64,000 nucleotides of DNA, from contig JBANAY010000003.1 of assembly GCA_037952775.1 (NCBI GenBank), forward strand, positions 25,234,001 to 25,298,000, in the 5' to 3' direction. Within the stretch, counting starts at the first letter, position 1; each line of letters begins with the position of its first letter. The stretch comes from Clonostachys chloroleuca. Taxonomy: Eukaryota; Ascomycota; Sordariomycetes; Hypocreales; Bionectriaceae. Both the position numbers and the translations under genes were made by a program. A model generated the notes under the pieces. That model was not told where the DNA came from. It did no database searches and worked only from the letters and a program-made list of their open reading frames with translations. Shown piece by piece: positions 10,852 to 22,100 of this stretch.

Positions 10852-11490
10852 ATGATACAAAATGGATGGTACAACACGACATTCGCCTGCTTTAACCCAC
10901 AGGCATCCAAGATCGTGGGGGTCTTCCACATGGGACTGAGTTGGGATATTTGGGCCCAGGTCGAGCTTGGTCTGGCTTGTAAGAGGGAGAGCGACAGAAA
11001 CAGAGGGAAGGACGCCACGGTACTGTCCGAGTTTACACGTCAGAAGAGAGTGTACGACGGCAGTAATGGGCGATGTGACTTCCTCGCATCCTACACCATG
11101 ACACAGGGGAGCTTGCGGCTTCATTATTTCATGGACTTGAAGTGTCTCCAGAAGAACAAGCTGCCTGATTTCCTCAACGCCGTTTCACTCGACATTGACA
11201 AAGTGAAGGCAACAACACCGCTCAAGGAGTGGGCAGACAGTGTGGCATATGTGGGCGGCCATGTCATGGCTATTTCTGTCAGCCCGGTCTCCGATAATCG
11301 CGTGGAGAGAAAAATGCTGCAGCTCGCAGAGAGCAAAGGAATCACATGGGAGGGTAGTGAGGGAAGAGGGCTTCCTCTCGGTGAGGAAGGTACCGATCGC
11401 GTCATTCTCTGGACCTGGAGTTGGACCTTCATCAAGACGGAGAAGGCCCAGCAAGCAATGGCATCGTACGTCGACTGGTGGAAGCGATAG
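10852..11490 (+). CDS. Hypothetical protein, 212 residues
   Basis: Open frame with plausible fungal codon use and no internal stop. I do not recognise the family. It is rich in Trp and charged residues (WTWSWTFIKTEK and DWWKR near the end) and has no obvious signal peptide or membrane span. Directly after its stop at 11488-11490, a different frame stays open to about 11690 (IAHPGGKVLYKRLDF onward), so the true protein may be longer by a frameshift or missed splice. Minus-strand frames over the same bases are probably shadows. Coding status is likely but not certain. Confidence 0.45.
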   Translation: MIQNGWYNTTFACFNPQASKIVGVFHMGLSWDIWAQVELGLACKRESDRNRGKDATVLSEFTRQKRVYDGSNGRCDFLASYTMTQGSLRLHYFMDLKCLQKNKLPDFLNAVSLDIDKVKATTPLKEWADSVAYVGGHVMAISVSPVSDNRVERKMLQLAESKGITWEGSEGRGLPLGEEGTDRVILWTWSWTFIKTEKAQQAMASYVDWWKR

Positions 11491-12027
11491 CTCACCCGGG
11501 GGGCAAGGTGTTGTACAAACGTCTCGATTTCAGGTGGCAATATCCATATATATTTGGAGGAATGAGGGAGAAGACGAGTCTTGGGGCCATCGGTATGATT
11601 TTTCCGAGCATTTCACTACCACTGTGGATCGAGCTTACTGAACTATCAATTGCTTTCCTCTCCCAGTATAATATGGATATTGAAAGTTAAAGAAACGACC
11701 TTCTATATTTTTAGACAGTCTTACCATATAAACTATAAACTGCCAAAATAAACATCCTTTTGCTTTTTCCCTCTTCAATCTCTCTCTATTTCCTTAACCA
11801 TCGCCAGCCACCATCACGACTATCACGACTATCACCACCAAGAATGTGTACATATTGCCTCCCGCAGGTTATTTGCTAGCGTAGGAATACTAGATAAGTG
11901 GCTGTGGGAAGTCTACGGTAAGCTCGCTGCCTGTGCCGCTGAGCGGGCCATCGTTCTCGAGCGAGCTCGGCGTCAAGCTCGATCTCGCCGCCTCTCAAGA
12001 CTTCGGTAAGTTTCCCCCAAGGACTAT
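11491..12027. other. Intergenic, possible decayed coding sequence
   Basis: Includes the alternate-frame extension of the upstream hypothetical protein (to about 11690) and, around 11885-12005, a short Arg/Ala-rich frame that leads toward the duplicated linker fragment. No domain was recognised. Confidence 0.35.
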
Positions 12028-12175
12028 GATTCCGGTCGCCGTGCTTGAAGGCCGTCTCCCGTCCTTTAAAATTGCCCATTCTCACCACCATTCTTTGCCT
12101 CGCCTTCCGGAACAATATCTTACGCGGTCAGAACAATATCTTGCGAGGCCAGGAGCTGTTCCCTTGGACGACCAA
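12028..12175 (+). pseudogene. Duplicated fragment of the kinase-finger gene linker
   Basis: This stretch closely matches 20655-20790 inside the kinase-finger gene. Shared blocks are ATTCCGGTCGCC against ATACCGGTCGCC, CTTGAAGGCCG, CACCACCAT, ACAATATCTT and CTGTTCCCTTGGAC. Both encode IPVAxLEGRLPSF. The copy here has its own 21-base tandem duplication (two GAACAATATCTT units at 12110 and 12131). No kinase or zinc-finger sequence adjoins it, so it is an isolated fragment, left by duplication and deletion or by template switching. Confidence 0.8.
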
Positions 12176-12539
12176 TGCAAGCAGTATGTGTGACGTACCT
12201 CTGTAAGACGGAATAAGTGACTCTTATACTCGTATAGGCTGGATGATACCTACTGTCTGCCCTAAGAAGGAAATGATTATCTCTCACGGTACCATGAGGG
12301 CTATGCATTGCACAGCCTCACCTAAATGGCAGCCTATCTTTGTTTTTTATACGTCGAGTAAAATTAGCGATTCATAATCCCATAATATAATTTGCATTCG
12401 CTATACGTTCGGGTTCTTCAGCAACACCTCTGCTCTTGGGAATATTTTGCGAGGCGAGCGTCATCGCCCCTTTTGGAATAAAGCGTCAGCTACATTACAT
12501 ATTTGACACATCACGTTTTACTTTTCACAATCAGATGTA

Positions 12540-14231
12540 ATGTCTGCATTTAAAACACCCCACTTCAGCGCCCCCAAGTTCCAAATACGCCTGTTACGAC
12601 TCTCTCCGGAAATCGCTGCGTCTTCTAGTGCAACACTGACTGGAGAGCGAAGCGGATCTCTGCTGCAAGGAAGCCTCGAAGTGTTTGACGTCGACTCGGC
12701 ACCACCATTCGTTGGACTTTCGTATGTATGGGGCTCGGCGGAAAACAAGCAGCCATTCTCACTTAACGGGGACGGGGTCCAAATAACGGAGAACCTGGTA
12801 ATCGCCCTGGAGCATTTACGAGATAAGCATCAGGAGGTCACATTGTGGGTGGATGCATTCTGCATCGATCAGTACAACGATCAGGAGAAGAGCGATCAGG
12901 TCTCACGTATGCGTGATATCTACAAACGAGCTGACTCAGTGAGGATCTGGCTCGGTCCATCGTCGGGTCAAGTTGATGCTCTCATGGACTTCTTGGAAAA
13001 GATCGGCCGTATTATGGTCTGCAATGGCACGCCGGCATCTATCTCCTCCTTCTCTCTATGGGATGTAAACATTTTTAAGAAGCCAATGGCAGAGACCCCT
13101 CAAATTTCGGAAGATTATCTCGTGGGAAGAAGTTGGGAAAACAGATGAAGCCCTGAGAGACTTAACGACAAGAGAGTGGTGGTCCCGCGTCTAGACGCTA
13201 CAAGAATTCGTCGTGACCAAAGATGTTGTGTTCCAGTGTGGAAAGAAGATATCAAAACTCGATGTATTTGAGACGGCCGTCATTGAAATTATGCAGCTTT
13301 TGCATGCTACGGATTCCAGTATTCTTCAGACCCGAGGCTGGATGCACCTGGTAGGCGAATATTCCTACGTACCAGGTCGTGGCGTGAAAGAGATCCCAAT
13401 AAACAGAACTTTTGGTCTCAGACATGCCTATGCCGATACAAAAGACCCTACCAGACACACCATGAGGTACCTTCTTAAGACTCTCTACAGGACGGCTTTC
13501 AATGACAGAGAGCCTAAGGCAACGGATCCAAGAGACAAGATTCACGCGCTGTTAGGCTTGGCCCGAGATTCCTACTCTTTAAGGATTATTCCAGACTAGA
13601 AAAATCTGTACGGCATGTTTACACCGAAGTCGTAGGGAAGGTTATAGCTAAAGACGGCCTGTCTCTTTCACTCACTTGAAACTACAACCCTAGTTCCGGC
13701 CTGCCCTCTTGGATACCCGATTTTCGTCAGGGTTTGGTGATGAGCCCAAACGATCGAGTGATCCTGGACAAGGAGTTTTGCGCAGGAAGTGCTGGAATAG
13801 TGGAAATTAGTGCTCAACCATGTGATGGCAACCTGAAAATTCTGTGTGTCAAAGGTTCACGTATTGGACGGGTCTCAGACACTGGAACTCCCTTGATAAG
13901 ATTGGACGACGATTCATTCGACTTCGGGACAACAATTCGCTTCATATCAGAAATTGAGGGCTTCCTTCGACTATCCGCATCCATGGATATCTGCCCTTAT
14001 GGAGCTACAGATGATGATTACGATGGACACGATCTAAAATGGCTACAAGAGGCTCGTTACCGTGTCCCGGTCGCTGATGTCCATCCTAATGCGAATTGGC
14101 ATACTATGGCCCGCGCGACGGCTTTGAGCAAGGTCGGCTTTGATAATTTGATGGAAATTTGCCGGCTGAGTGAAGAGATGACGGGGCAAGACCAGAGATT
14201 CATGTTAACTGTTCCGAGATCGAGATCTTGA
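12540..14231 (+). pseudogene. HET-domain protein pseudogene
   Basis: The first 200 residues are a clear HET (heterokaryon incompatibility) domain: GLSYVWGSAENKQPF, TLWVDAFCIDQYNDQEK and ADSVRIWLGPSSGQ. The reading moves from frame 3 to frame 1 near 13060-13120 and continues as REWWSRV, then hits TAG at 13192-13194 where family members have Trp (TLQEFVV follows). A second frame change lies near 13575 after DPRDKIHALLGLARDS, and TGA at 13677-13679 sits before NYNPSSGLPSWIPDFR. The C-terminal part is open to 14231. Both stops could arise by RIP-type changes (TGG to TAG, CGA to TGA). Intact HET proteins trigger cell death on fusion of incompatible strains; this copy cannot make the full protein. 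Confidence 0.88.
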
Positions 14232-14397
14232 CAAGTGTTTTGCGTAGCCTATTCAGGTCAACCGTTACCCTCTCCGAACAATCAAACTCTCAAATACAAT
14301 CCCTCCAAAAAGCCTTGTTTGGCAATGGCAATGATCTCCTCAATAGTACAAGATATAATTGTATCCAACTCTGAACCTAACTCCCTTAACCCTCAGC

Positions 14398-15163
14398 TTA
14401 AATGTTCCCAAGTAATGGTGCGCCTTTTGTCCATTTCCTCTCCTTGATTTCTGTCAAAACCCAACGAGCTAAGCTCCCCCTGGATAGATTAAGTGACCCC
14501 TTGTGAGACGGTCCTGCATAGTCCGCCCAGACCGGTAGATCTGGAGCTTCATTAGTGAGGTGAGGGATACGAAAGATGGTCCAGTCTAGGCTATCCCCTT
14601 TAGAGGCCACCACTTGAGCGATTTTGACCATCTCCGCGTTGCCTTGTGGAGCAAAGATTACCGGCATCAAACCGTACATTGTCAGCCTCCAGGTAGAAAC
14701 ATCTCGGCCCTTCACCCAGTATGATGGTGTTGAAAGAGCCATCAGATGACGAACCCCCGAGTTCTTCATGGCGTCAATTATTACTGGGAAACTGTCGGCG
14801 ATCGGCGTTGGTTTTGCTCTGGTGATCACTGCTGATGCTGACATGTATGCTCCAAGAAAAGAAACTACAGTTGTGACTGAGTGCTGTTGCATAGCAGAGC
14901 TGAGAGCTTCATAGTCTGCGAGATCTCCGGACACAACAGAAACCTTTACGCTCTGGATCGCAGTATCTGGAAGTTTGGACTTGTTGCGGACAAATAGCAC
15001 CAGTTTGGGGGTTCGGCTAGCTGCAAGGCCTCTTCAATGAAGGCAAGCCCAGATTGGCCTAGCTGTGGTTAGCGGGCGTTCGTCAAGAATCGAATTTTCA
15101 TCTAGCCGGTGAATCTATATACGCACCAGTGGCACCTAGAACGAGAATAACGTTGGAGTCCAT
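14398..15163 (-). pseudogene. NmrA-type NAD(P)-binding protein with a one-base frameshift
   Basis: Exon 1 (15127-15163) encodes MDSNVILVLGAT; a 68-nt intron (15059-15126, GTGCGT..CTAG) follows; exon 2 continues GQSGLAFIEEALQLAEP, giving the GATGQSG dinucleotide motif. At the base run 15007-15011 (five G on the plus strand, C in the gene) the frame shifts by one, after which PKLVLFVRNKSKLPD and the rest of an NmrA/NAD(P)H-binding fold run to the stop at 14398. A sixth base in the run would restore the family pattern, so it is either a one-base deletion or a consensus error. Such proteins are atypical short-chain dehydrogenase-like reductases or redox-sensing regulators. Activity and partner are unknown. 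Confidence 0.8.
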
Positions 15164-16648
15164 AATGAGGATGGGAGGATGAGAGATGAGATGTTATAGG
15201 ATGAAATCTAGACTGAAAATTAACGTACCTGCATGATATATATGCAAGAGAGAGAAAAAGTGCCTCTGTGATGCAAAATCGAATGCTCTCCTGCCGGATT
15301 TGAGGTTTGTAACCCAGCGCAGTTCGGACATCCGCCGGAGCACAACTGTGAGTGAAGGCCCGCCGCACCGGAATATTACCACTTTTCGCCGCACATACAT
15401 AATCCGCAAGACACAATCTCGGAAATTGCTTGTAATCGATTTCAAGCACCATTAAGCCCTTCCGAGGAGTCAACACCTGCGGACTCCGAGAAGGGTGTGA
15501 ATGGCTATACAGCCCTACCATTATCATGCAGCTTAGTAGGGCAAAATGCTTCTCTAAATTGATGATGCTCTGTATTTAGATGCTTCTAACATATAAATTT
15601 TTTCTAGATATACATTGTAGCACTGATCTTAGCATACTGATATTTGATAATGGAACCGCTCTTAACTTTTGGAGAAGGTATATAAGCCGCATCGAGGGCA
15701 AATGTCCTTCGATTAATCGGCTAGGGACATTTCCGGCGGAACATCCGTATCCTTTGGTCATTGGAGCGACTACTTCTACAAATTTGGTCCAGAGCCTACG
15801 ATCGGTCGGTGGCTTTTAACACCAGAGGGCCTCTGGTCATTTACTCTTCGCAACGCTTGCCCAATAATCATCAAGCTGTCTGTGGTCATCTTGAGACCAG
15901 TAACCTTGTGTAGACCCGGCTCATAGACACTTTGTCCACGAGTGGATTCAGCAGCTGAAGACTGTGTAGGAGAAGGTTGTCACTCAGCATTTACGGCAGG
16001 TATTTTTGGCTCTCTAAGGAAAGGAGGAGAAGAGGAGATGGAATGAGATTGGAGATCTACATGACCGTCGCATGCTTTTTTTCTCATCACAAGGGGTTTC
16101 TTTGCCCCGACTCGTAAAACAAATATCAATACAAGAATTCAAATCAGGTGTTGGAGCCATAAAAGGAGTCTTGGTTCCTACTAGAGGCTAGTAAGAATTT
16201 ATCAGAAATTAATTACTATGAAATTAACACAGTATCTCCCCTAAAAGATGAATATGTGTCGCGGGCAGTAATAGGCTTCCAGATGTGCCTGTGTTAGAGT
16301 TTCGTTGCAGGGATCCGGCTACTTGAAGCTAGGTGTCAGAAAATTAGAGACTACACAGTCACCTCAATAGAATTATTGTGGCAGACAGTCACATTATAAT
16401 GCTTGCTATAGTAAGCAGAGAATATTCCCTAACAATTTCTCAGAATTTTCTTTTTCTTATTGTTACTACTATTGTCTATTGATATAGTGGCTTACATGGG
16501 AACTGGGGATTAAAACATTTTGCAGTCCCAGTCATTCTGACACCCACTTTGGGAAGCGATTTCTGACTGTGGGGCTTTTCTGCCTTACGCTTTGATGTGG
16601 AGGCCATCATCGGCTTGCTGTAGCCAGTTATCGATCCAGAACACTCCC
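15164..16648. other. Intergenic, upstream of the NmrA-type gene
   Basis: Holds the promoter of the minus-strand NmrA-type gene and otherwise unrecognised, moderately AT-rich sequence. Short frames at 15580-15819 and 16592-16837 have no domain; the latter overlaps the transposon end. A small perfect palindrome ACCAGAGGGCCTCTGGT lies at about 15821-15837. Confidence 0.45.
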
Positions 16649-16675
16649 TATCTCCTTGGCGCAGCTAAGACTACA
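16649..16675 (-). repeat. Left inverted repeat of the piggyBac relic
   Basis: TATCTCCTTGGCGCAGCTAA and the bases after it are the reverse complement of 18745-18771 with one mismatch. The position just outside the transposase C-terminus fits a terminal or subterminal inverted repeat. Confidence 0.75.
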
Positions 16676-18744
16676 CTTTGTACCTTACAGGGGTTTGATT
16701 GGTCTGTCAGCCCGGGAAAATCATCGGATAAAAGGTACTTAGCTCCTTATACTAATTTATACTATAGTAGAAAGTCCCAACAATACTGTGAGTTACAAAG
16801 AGCAACATTACACCTCCCACAGCCAGAACACGATTAAGGCAGCCGAGCGTTGCAGCGGCTAGCCGAAGCCTCTGTAAGCAGCTTCTTCTGCCTTTTTCGC
16901 TTCTCGCCGCAGTAGATACCCTAACAGGCTAGGCAGGGAGACAGGCTATTACGAGAGATGCGTTTATACTGTGTAATAGCTATAGCTGCGTCTCCTGTAC
17001 GATATCTCTTCCTAAGAGAGCTCTTGTAGCTGTATTCCTTAAGGAGATCACTCAAAATCTGCTCCCGCTACTTATATAAGGTCCGGAACAGCTTTTAATT
17101 TAGCTAGCTATACTTCTGCAGTAGAAAGGTATTATAAAGAGTAGTCTCAAGGAGAAAGCTCTATACTAATACCTACCAAGGTCCCTTATAAATATAGTAT
17201 TCTAATCCCTCTTATTACTATAGCTAATTACCTATATCTACTCTATTTATATAATTATTATAATCAGTAGCTACAGATAAGACCCAGACTTCCTTAACTA
17301 GCTTATTACTAAAATAATACTTAATAGCTTATACCCAGGCCTATATTATTATCAGCTGCTTCTGGATATATATATTTAAACTCTGTACTATTATAGACTA
17401 TAGAAAGTAGTAGTATAAGTATATTATCCTTCCAAATAATTTAATTAAACCTAAGAAGCTATTAGTAGGGGAGTTATATAGTAATTTATTTTAGGCTTAA
17501 TTAATCTTATTATCTAGAGTTAGTATAGTCTTGATCTGACCCTATAGCTAACCTAGCTTCCTATTATTATCTGCCTTCTTCAGCTGTATGAGACTTTTAA
17601 AGATCCTGCTATTAACCCGGTAGGTATCTATAGCTCTGATATTCAGAACCCTCAGAACCTTAAAGAGATCCAGGCTTAAGAAGAGGTTATCTAAGAAGAT
17701 ATAATATATAGCTTATAGCAGCTGTTTTACTAGGTTAACTACTATAGTCTGTATCGGATTAAGGCTGTATTTACTATCTCTCTTCCTCTTCCTTATTCAG
17801 GGCTTTTTATCGCTAATAGAGTTAAATATCTTCCTAGGTAGGTATAGGAGCTATAAGAGGAAATAGCCAGCTTCAGCTATAGCCTAGATTTTAAACCCTT
17901 CGGGGGTTAGCTTCGAAGGAATAAGAACCTTCTTATATATTCTGCCTTCAAAGTGCTGGATATACTTATCTATAGTAATATTTATACCTGGGAGCTAGAA
18001 GCGAAGAGAGGCTTATTAAATAGCTTATAACTACTTATAAATACAGTTGAAAGAGCCCTTATAAGAGCCTCTTGGGTTATAAGGCCGGAAGGTATAATAA
18101 AGCTGCTCGAAGGTCTTATAACTTATAAAGTATATAATTAGGTAGCTTAGCTTTATTTCCCCCGGGTCAGAAGTAGCCTAATAATCTCGAACCCGCTTTT
18201 CGCAGTAAATTCCTATATAAATTAAGGTCCCAAGCAAGAGAAATACCTATGTAGAGAAGATAGCCTAGTAGACCTGACTGTCAGCTTTACTTGTATAGTC
18301 AGCAGAGTAGTGTTTTTAAGCTCTTAATACGCTCTTCTTAGTACCTACTTTATTAGCCGGCAGACTGAGATTCATATAGCTAGCCTATGAATTTGCTAGG
18401 GATTTACTAATAAAAGCCTGGAAAAGTAATAAGGGCGTTAGTAGAAGCTCTGTAATAACAGGCTTACGAGAGGGTATTAGAAGGGGCTTAAAACACGTGC
18501 TGTATTATGTAGTTACCTTCTTCATCAGGTGATAGGTGCAGTCAACGGGCTGCTCGCGTTCGGCTTCATTAACCCGTATATATAGTTCTATATTATCAGA
18601 AACTTCAAAAGCTACAGCTATAGCTGGATCGGGAGCTAAAGGAATACTTGCTATAGTAATTTGTGTGGGGAGGCTTCTTTGGTTGCTATATGTAGCCCGA
18701 GGTCACAGCTTGAGGGTTTTAATAAAAGTGGAGAAATACCCGAC

Positions 18745-18771
18745 TGTAGTCTTAGCTGCGCTAAGGAGATA
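18745..18771 (+). repeat. Right inverted repeat of the piggyBac relic
   Basis: TGTAGTCTTAGCTGCGCTAA and the bases after it match the left inverted repeat in opposite orientation. It lies outside the transposase N-terminal region. Confidence 0.75.
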
Positions 18772-19131
18772 CTTGCGTTTACTAAGGCTCTACTGTTTAG
18801 GAGTATGTTTATAGATCTAGTGATGAGATACATTCATGGTTGGTCCCAAGAAATGCACCGTGACAAGATCGAGAGCTGAAGAGCAAACCATGCTCTTTTG
18901 GTTCGCATGCAGGGGTTGACGTTAGCCGCATGATCCCTTTCAGCTGAAAGTGCAAGGGTGTGACCTTCCCCGCCTCCTGCTTACCATTATCTCTGTTTTC
19001 ATCTGTTCAACTGCGCGCCCAACCCAGAGTCGTCTCGTCTCACGTGGCTGCTAAATGTCGTATGAAGAGAGAGATTCTTAGATGAAAAAACAACGCACGA
19101 AGCGATACGGAAAGGGACCCGAACAGAAGCC
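18772..19131. other. Promoter region of the kinase-finger gene
   Basis: A 360-bp spacer between the transposon relic and the kinase-finger gene. It has normal base composition and no recognised gene. The transposon ends close enough that it could have brought or displaced promoter elements. Confidence 0.45.
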
Positions 19132-22100
19132 ATGGGTTCTCTCTCGGGGATGCCAGACGCGGTCCAAGACTCGAGGATCGAAACTTTTGTCCTCAACGGA
19201 GGCAAGGAGTTTCAACATGTCAAGTTCTCTCTGGGGAGCAGCGTGATGAGGAGGCGTTTGCGGAGCGAAGAGACATGGAGTCCCAGGCGCCTATTGGGAA
19301 GAGGTTCCTTTGGCCAGGTGTGGCTGCAAGAGTGTGTGGCGGGCAGTCCGAGGCGGGAGCTTCGTGCTGTTAAGGAGATTATGAAGCACCAAATGAAGAC
19401 ATCGTACCTATTTCGAGAACTCGAGACTATCGCTAAGTTTTCCCAAGACAAGGTTTGCATATTGCCCCAGTCATGGTTCCACTTCCACATTCCTGACGAA
19501 GTGTAGTACGCGCATTGCTTTGTTCGTTCCTCTGGCTGGTTTGAGGATGATTCAAGTTGGTTTATTGCCATGGAGTATATGCCCTATGGTGACCTCGACC
19601 AAGCTGTGAAAAGTCCTCTTCAGGAACCGGAAGCGCGTCAGATCATATTTCAAACCGTAGAAGGAGTTTCCTTCATGCATGGCAGTGGCTTTGCCCACAG
19701 AGATCTAAAACCATCTGTAAGGATTCCTCAAGGCCATTTGTTAAAGACAATCAGGACATGAACTCACTAGTTAATCCCGCGAGCCCTTAAGAATATCATG
19801 GTTTTCCGTCCTGGCCCCTCGTGGTGGGTCAAAATTACAGATTTCGGCATAAGCAAGCGAACCAACGACATGGCCACAGGAACTCTAGAGATTGGAACTG
19901 TAGCATTCATGGCACCCGAGCTTCGTCATATGTATGGTCCCGAAGAAGCTGAAACGGCGGGAGGGTATCGTGAATATCCCAATGCTGTGGATATATGGGC
20001 TATTGGTGAAATTTCGCACCGTCTGTTAACTCAGGAACCTCTATTCGCAAATGGCCAGCAGCTGTTTCATTATGTCGTCCGGGGGCTTCCTTTCCTTCCG
20101 AAACGCTCCGAAACTTTGGTTCCAGTAGGGACGCAATCGATTTTGTGATTCGATGCATGGATGCCGCTCCAGCCAGAAGATTAACGGCTCTTGATGCATT
20201 GAACCACTCGTGGCTAGCCAACCATGAATTCATTACAGAACCAGATCACTTTGAGCCTCTCCAAAAGTAAGATGACCTCTTTGAGAGTAAACTTGCGTCT
20301 GTTTTGAGCTAATAAACAATTTTAGCCGTAACCACACCTACCAGGAGAATAGTGATCCATCCCAGTCATCAGCCTGGAGTGATGAACCATCAGCGCGGTG
20401 GTCTGACGCATTGCCTTCTCAGCAATCATTTCTTGCCAAAGAGAACCGAAGCGTTTATTCAACTGCTTCTACCGAACCATCAGCAAAGTGGCCTTCGACA
20501 ATCGGTCCCCAACGTACTGTCCTTCCAACTGACAATTCTTATGGTACAAGCGTGAGTAACGAGCTATCAGCGCGATGGTCAGCTGCGTTACATTCGCAAC
20601 AGCAACAGCACTATCCTACTCAACAGAGCATCGACCCTTATGAGGCAGAAACAGTGATACCGGTCGCCAAGCTTGAAGGCCGCCTCCCCTCCTTTCAAAA
20701 ATCTCCATCACCACCACCATCTTTTGCCTCTCCTTCTGGAGACAATATCTTGAGGGATCAGGACCTGTTCCCTTGGACCGCGCCAGGTGGCGAAGGCCAG
20801 CATACTCAGCGACCGATTTCCCCTCCAACAATAACGGAAGTATCAGTAACTCAAAAGCCCGTCCCTTCTATGCCTCGGAGTTTCGAGCCCCGAGTTTCGC
20901 AAAACAGCGGCAATACCAATGTTAGAACCGAGACCTCCTCCGAAGCAGGACCAGACTTGGTGCCGTGCCCTGTCCAACAGTGCCCTCACCACAAACAAGG
21001 CTTTGGCTCGGAAGGGCGCATGAAGCGGCATGTTATCACTCAACATCCCGACTATTATCAGCCCAGACCCGAATCCAAACCAGTTCGCAGGGCATCAACG
21101 GGGTTTGTTTGTCCCGTTCGAGAGTGCCGGCGTCATACCGACGGCTTTGGTTCTCAGGGTCAGTTGGGACAACACATAGCAGCAGTCCATGGTGATCTAA
21201 AAGCACAAGGTACAGGCTTCCTTTGCCCAGTGTTTTCTTGCCCTCAAAAATTCGAGTCGCTATCCTCATTAGCTCTTCTCAACCGCCATATCGAACAAGC
21301 GCATCCGAGCGAAGCAAGGGAAAATGTCACAACAGGCTGGCCGTGCCCTATTCAAGATTGCGACCACAAATATCAAGGAATTTCCACGGCGTGGCTTCTC
21401 ATGGAGCATTTTGAAAATGCTCACGGAGGAGAGAAAGAGCTCGGAGGAACAGAATTCACCTGCACCATTATCAGCTGCCCTTATCACAAAAGGGGCTTTT
21501 CCTCACTCGCTGACCTCAATCACCACATGGAGAGATCCCATTCTTCTGACGAGTTAGAATTTTCAAAGACAGGCTTCATCTGTCCAGTCCAAGGATGCGA
21601 TTTTCGATACCGAGGATTTTCCTCAGAATCACGTCTTTTGGGGCACATTGATAAGGTCCATGGAGCACCTAAGGAGCCAGGGTCTTCCGGGTTCCCTTGC
21701 TCCGTCGCTACTTGCCCCTACCAGATAAAGCCCTTTTCTTCAATTGTTGCCCTCAACTGTCACATTGAAAGATCTCATGCTCACGAACTGGAACTTGCAG
21801 TGAGAGGCTACGCTTGCCCTTTCCCAAGCTGCGATTTCCGGTATCAAGGGTTTTCCTCGCAAACGCGCCTAGAGCGTCATATCAAAACTGCTCATGAAGA
21901 TCAGGAAAAGTCGCAGGCAAATACAGATAGTACAAGTCATACCTGTCCTGTTAAAGCCTGCCGTCATTATCACCAAGGTTTTGCTTCGGAATCACGACTA
22001 AAACGTCATATTGAGAAAGTCCATTCGAGCCAGAGCAGCACAGAGAACCAGGAAGGACCGCTATCAAAGCAGAGTTGGAAATGCCCCACTCCCGGTTGTC

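Larger units (their letters stand above)
16649..18771 (-). mobile_element. RIP-damaged piggyBac-type DNA transposon
   Basis: Minus-strand translation gives a fungal piggyBac-like (DDE_Tnp_1_7) transposase full of stops. The N-terminal part (about 18060-18240) reads GIYCEKRVRDYWATSDPG; the core (about 17640-17990) reads HFEGRIYKKVLIPSKLTPEG and YIFLDNLFLSLDLFKVLR; VATDYNNYINRVDIGN lies near 17250. The C-terminal Cys-rich tail (RCNARLP.SCSGCGRCNVALC..YCWDFL) is intact at about 16770-16890. A 27-bp inverted repeat, one mismatch, lies at 16649-16675 and 18745-18771. The core, 16960-18480, is strongly TA-biased as expected from RIP, whereas the tail is not. The exact outer ends and the TTAA target sites were not found. 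The transposase is dead. Confidence 0.8.

Noticed and set aside
15821..15837. Palindrome ACCAGAGGGCCTCTGGT as an operator
   Set aside because: Short, single occurrence, with no gene placed to use it; chance is a sufficient explanation.
19453..19506. In-frame TAG at 19504 as a nonsense mutation in the kinase
   Set aside because: GTTTGC..GTGTAG forms a 54-nt intron; removing it joins FSQDK to YAHCFVRSSGW in frame.
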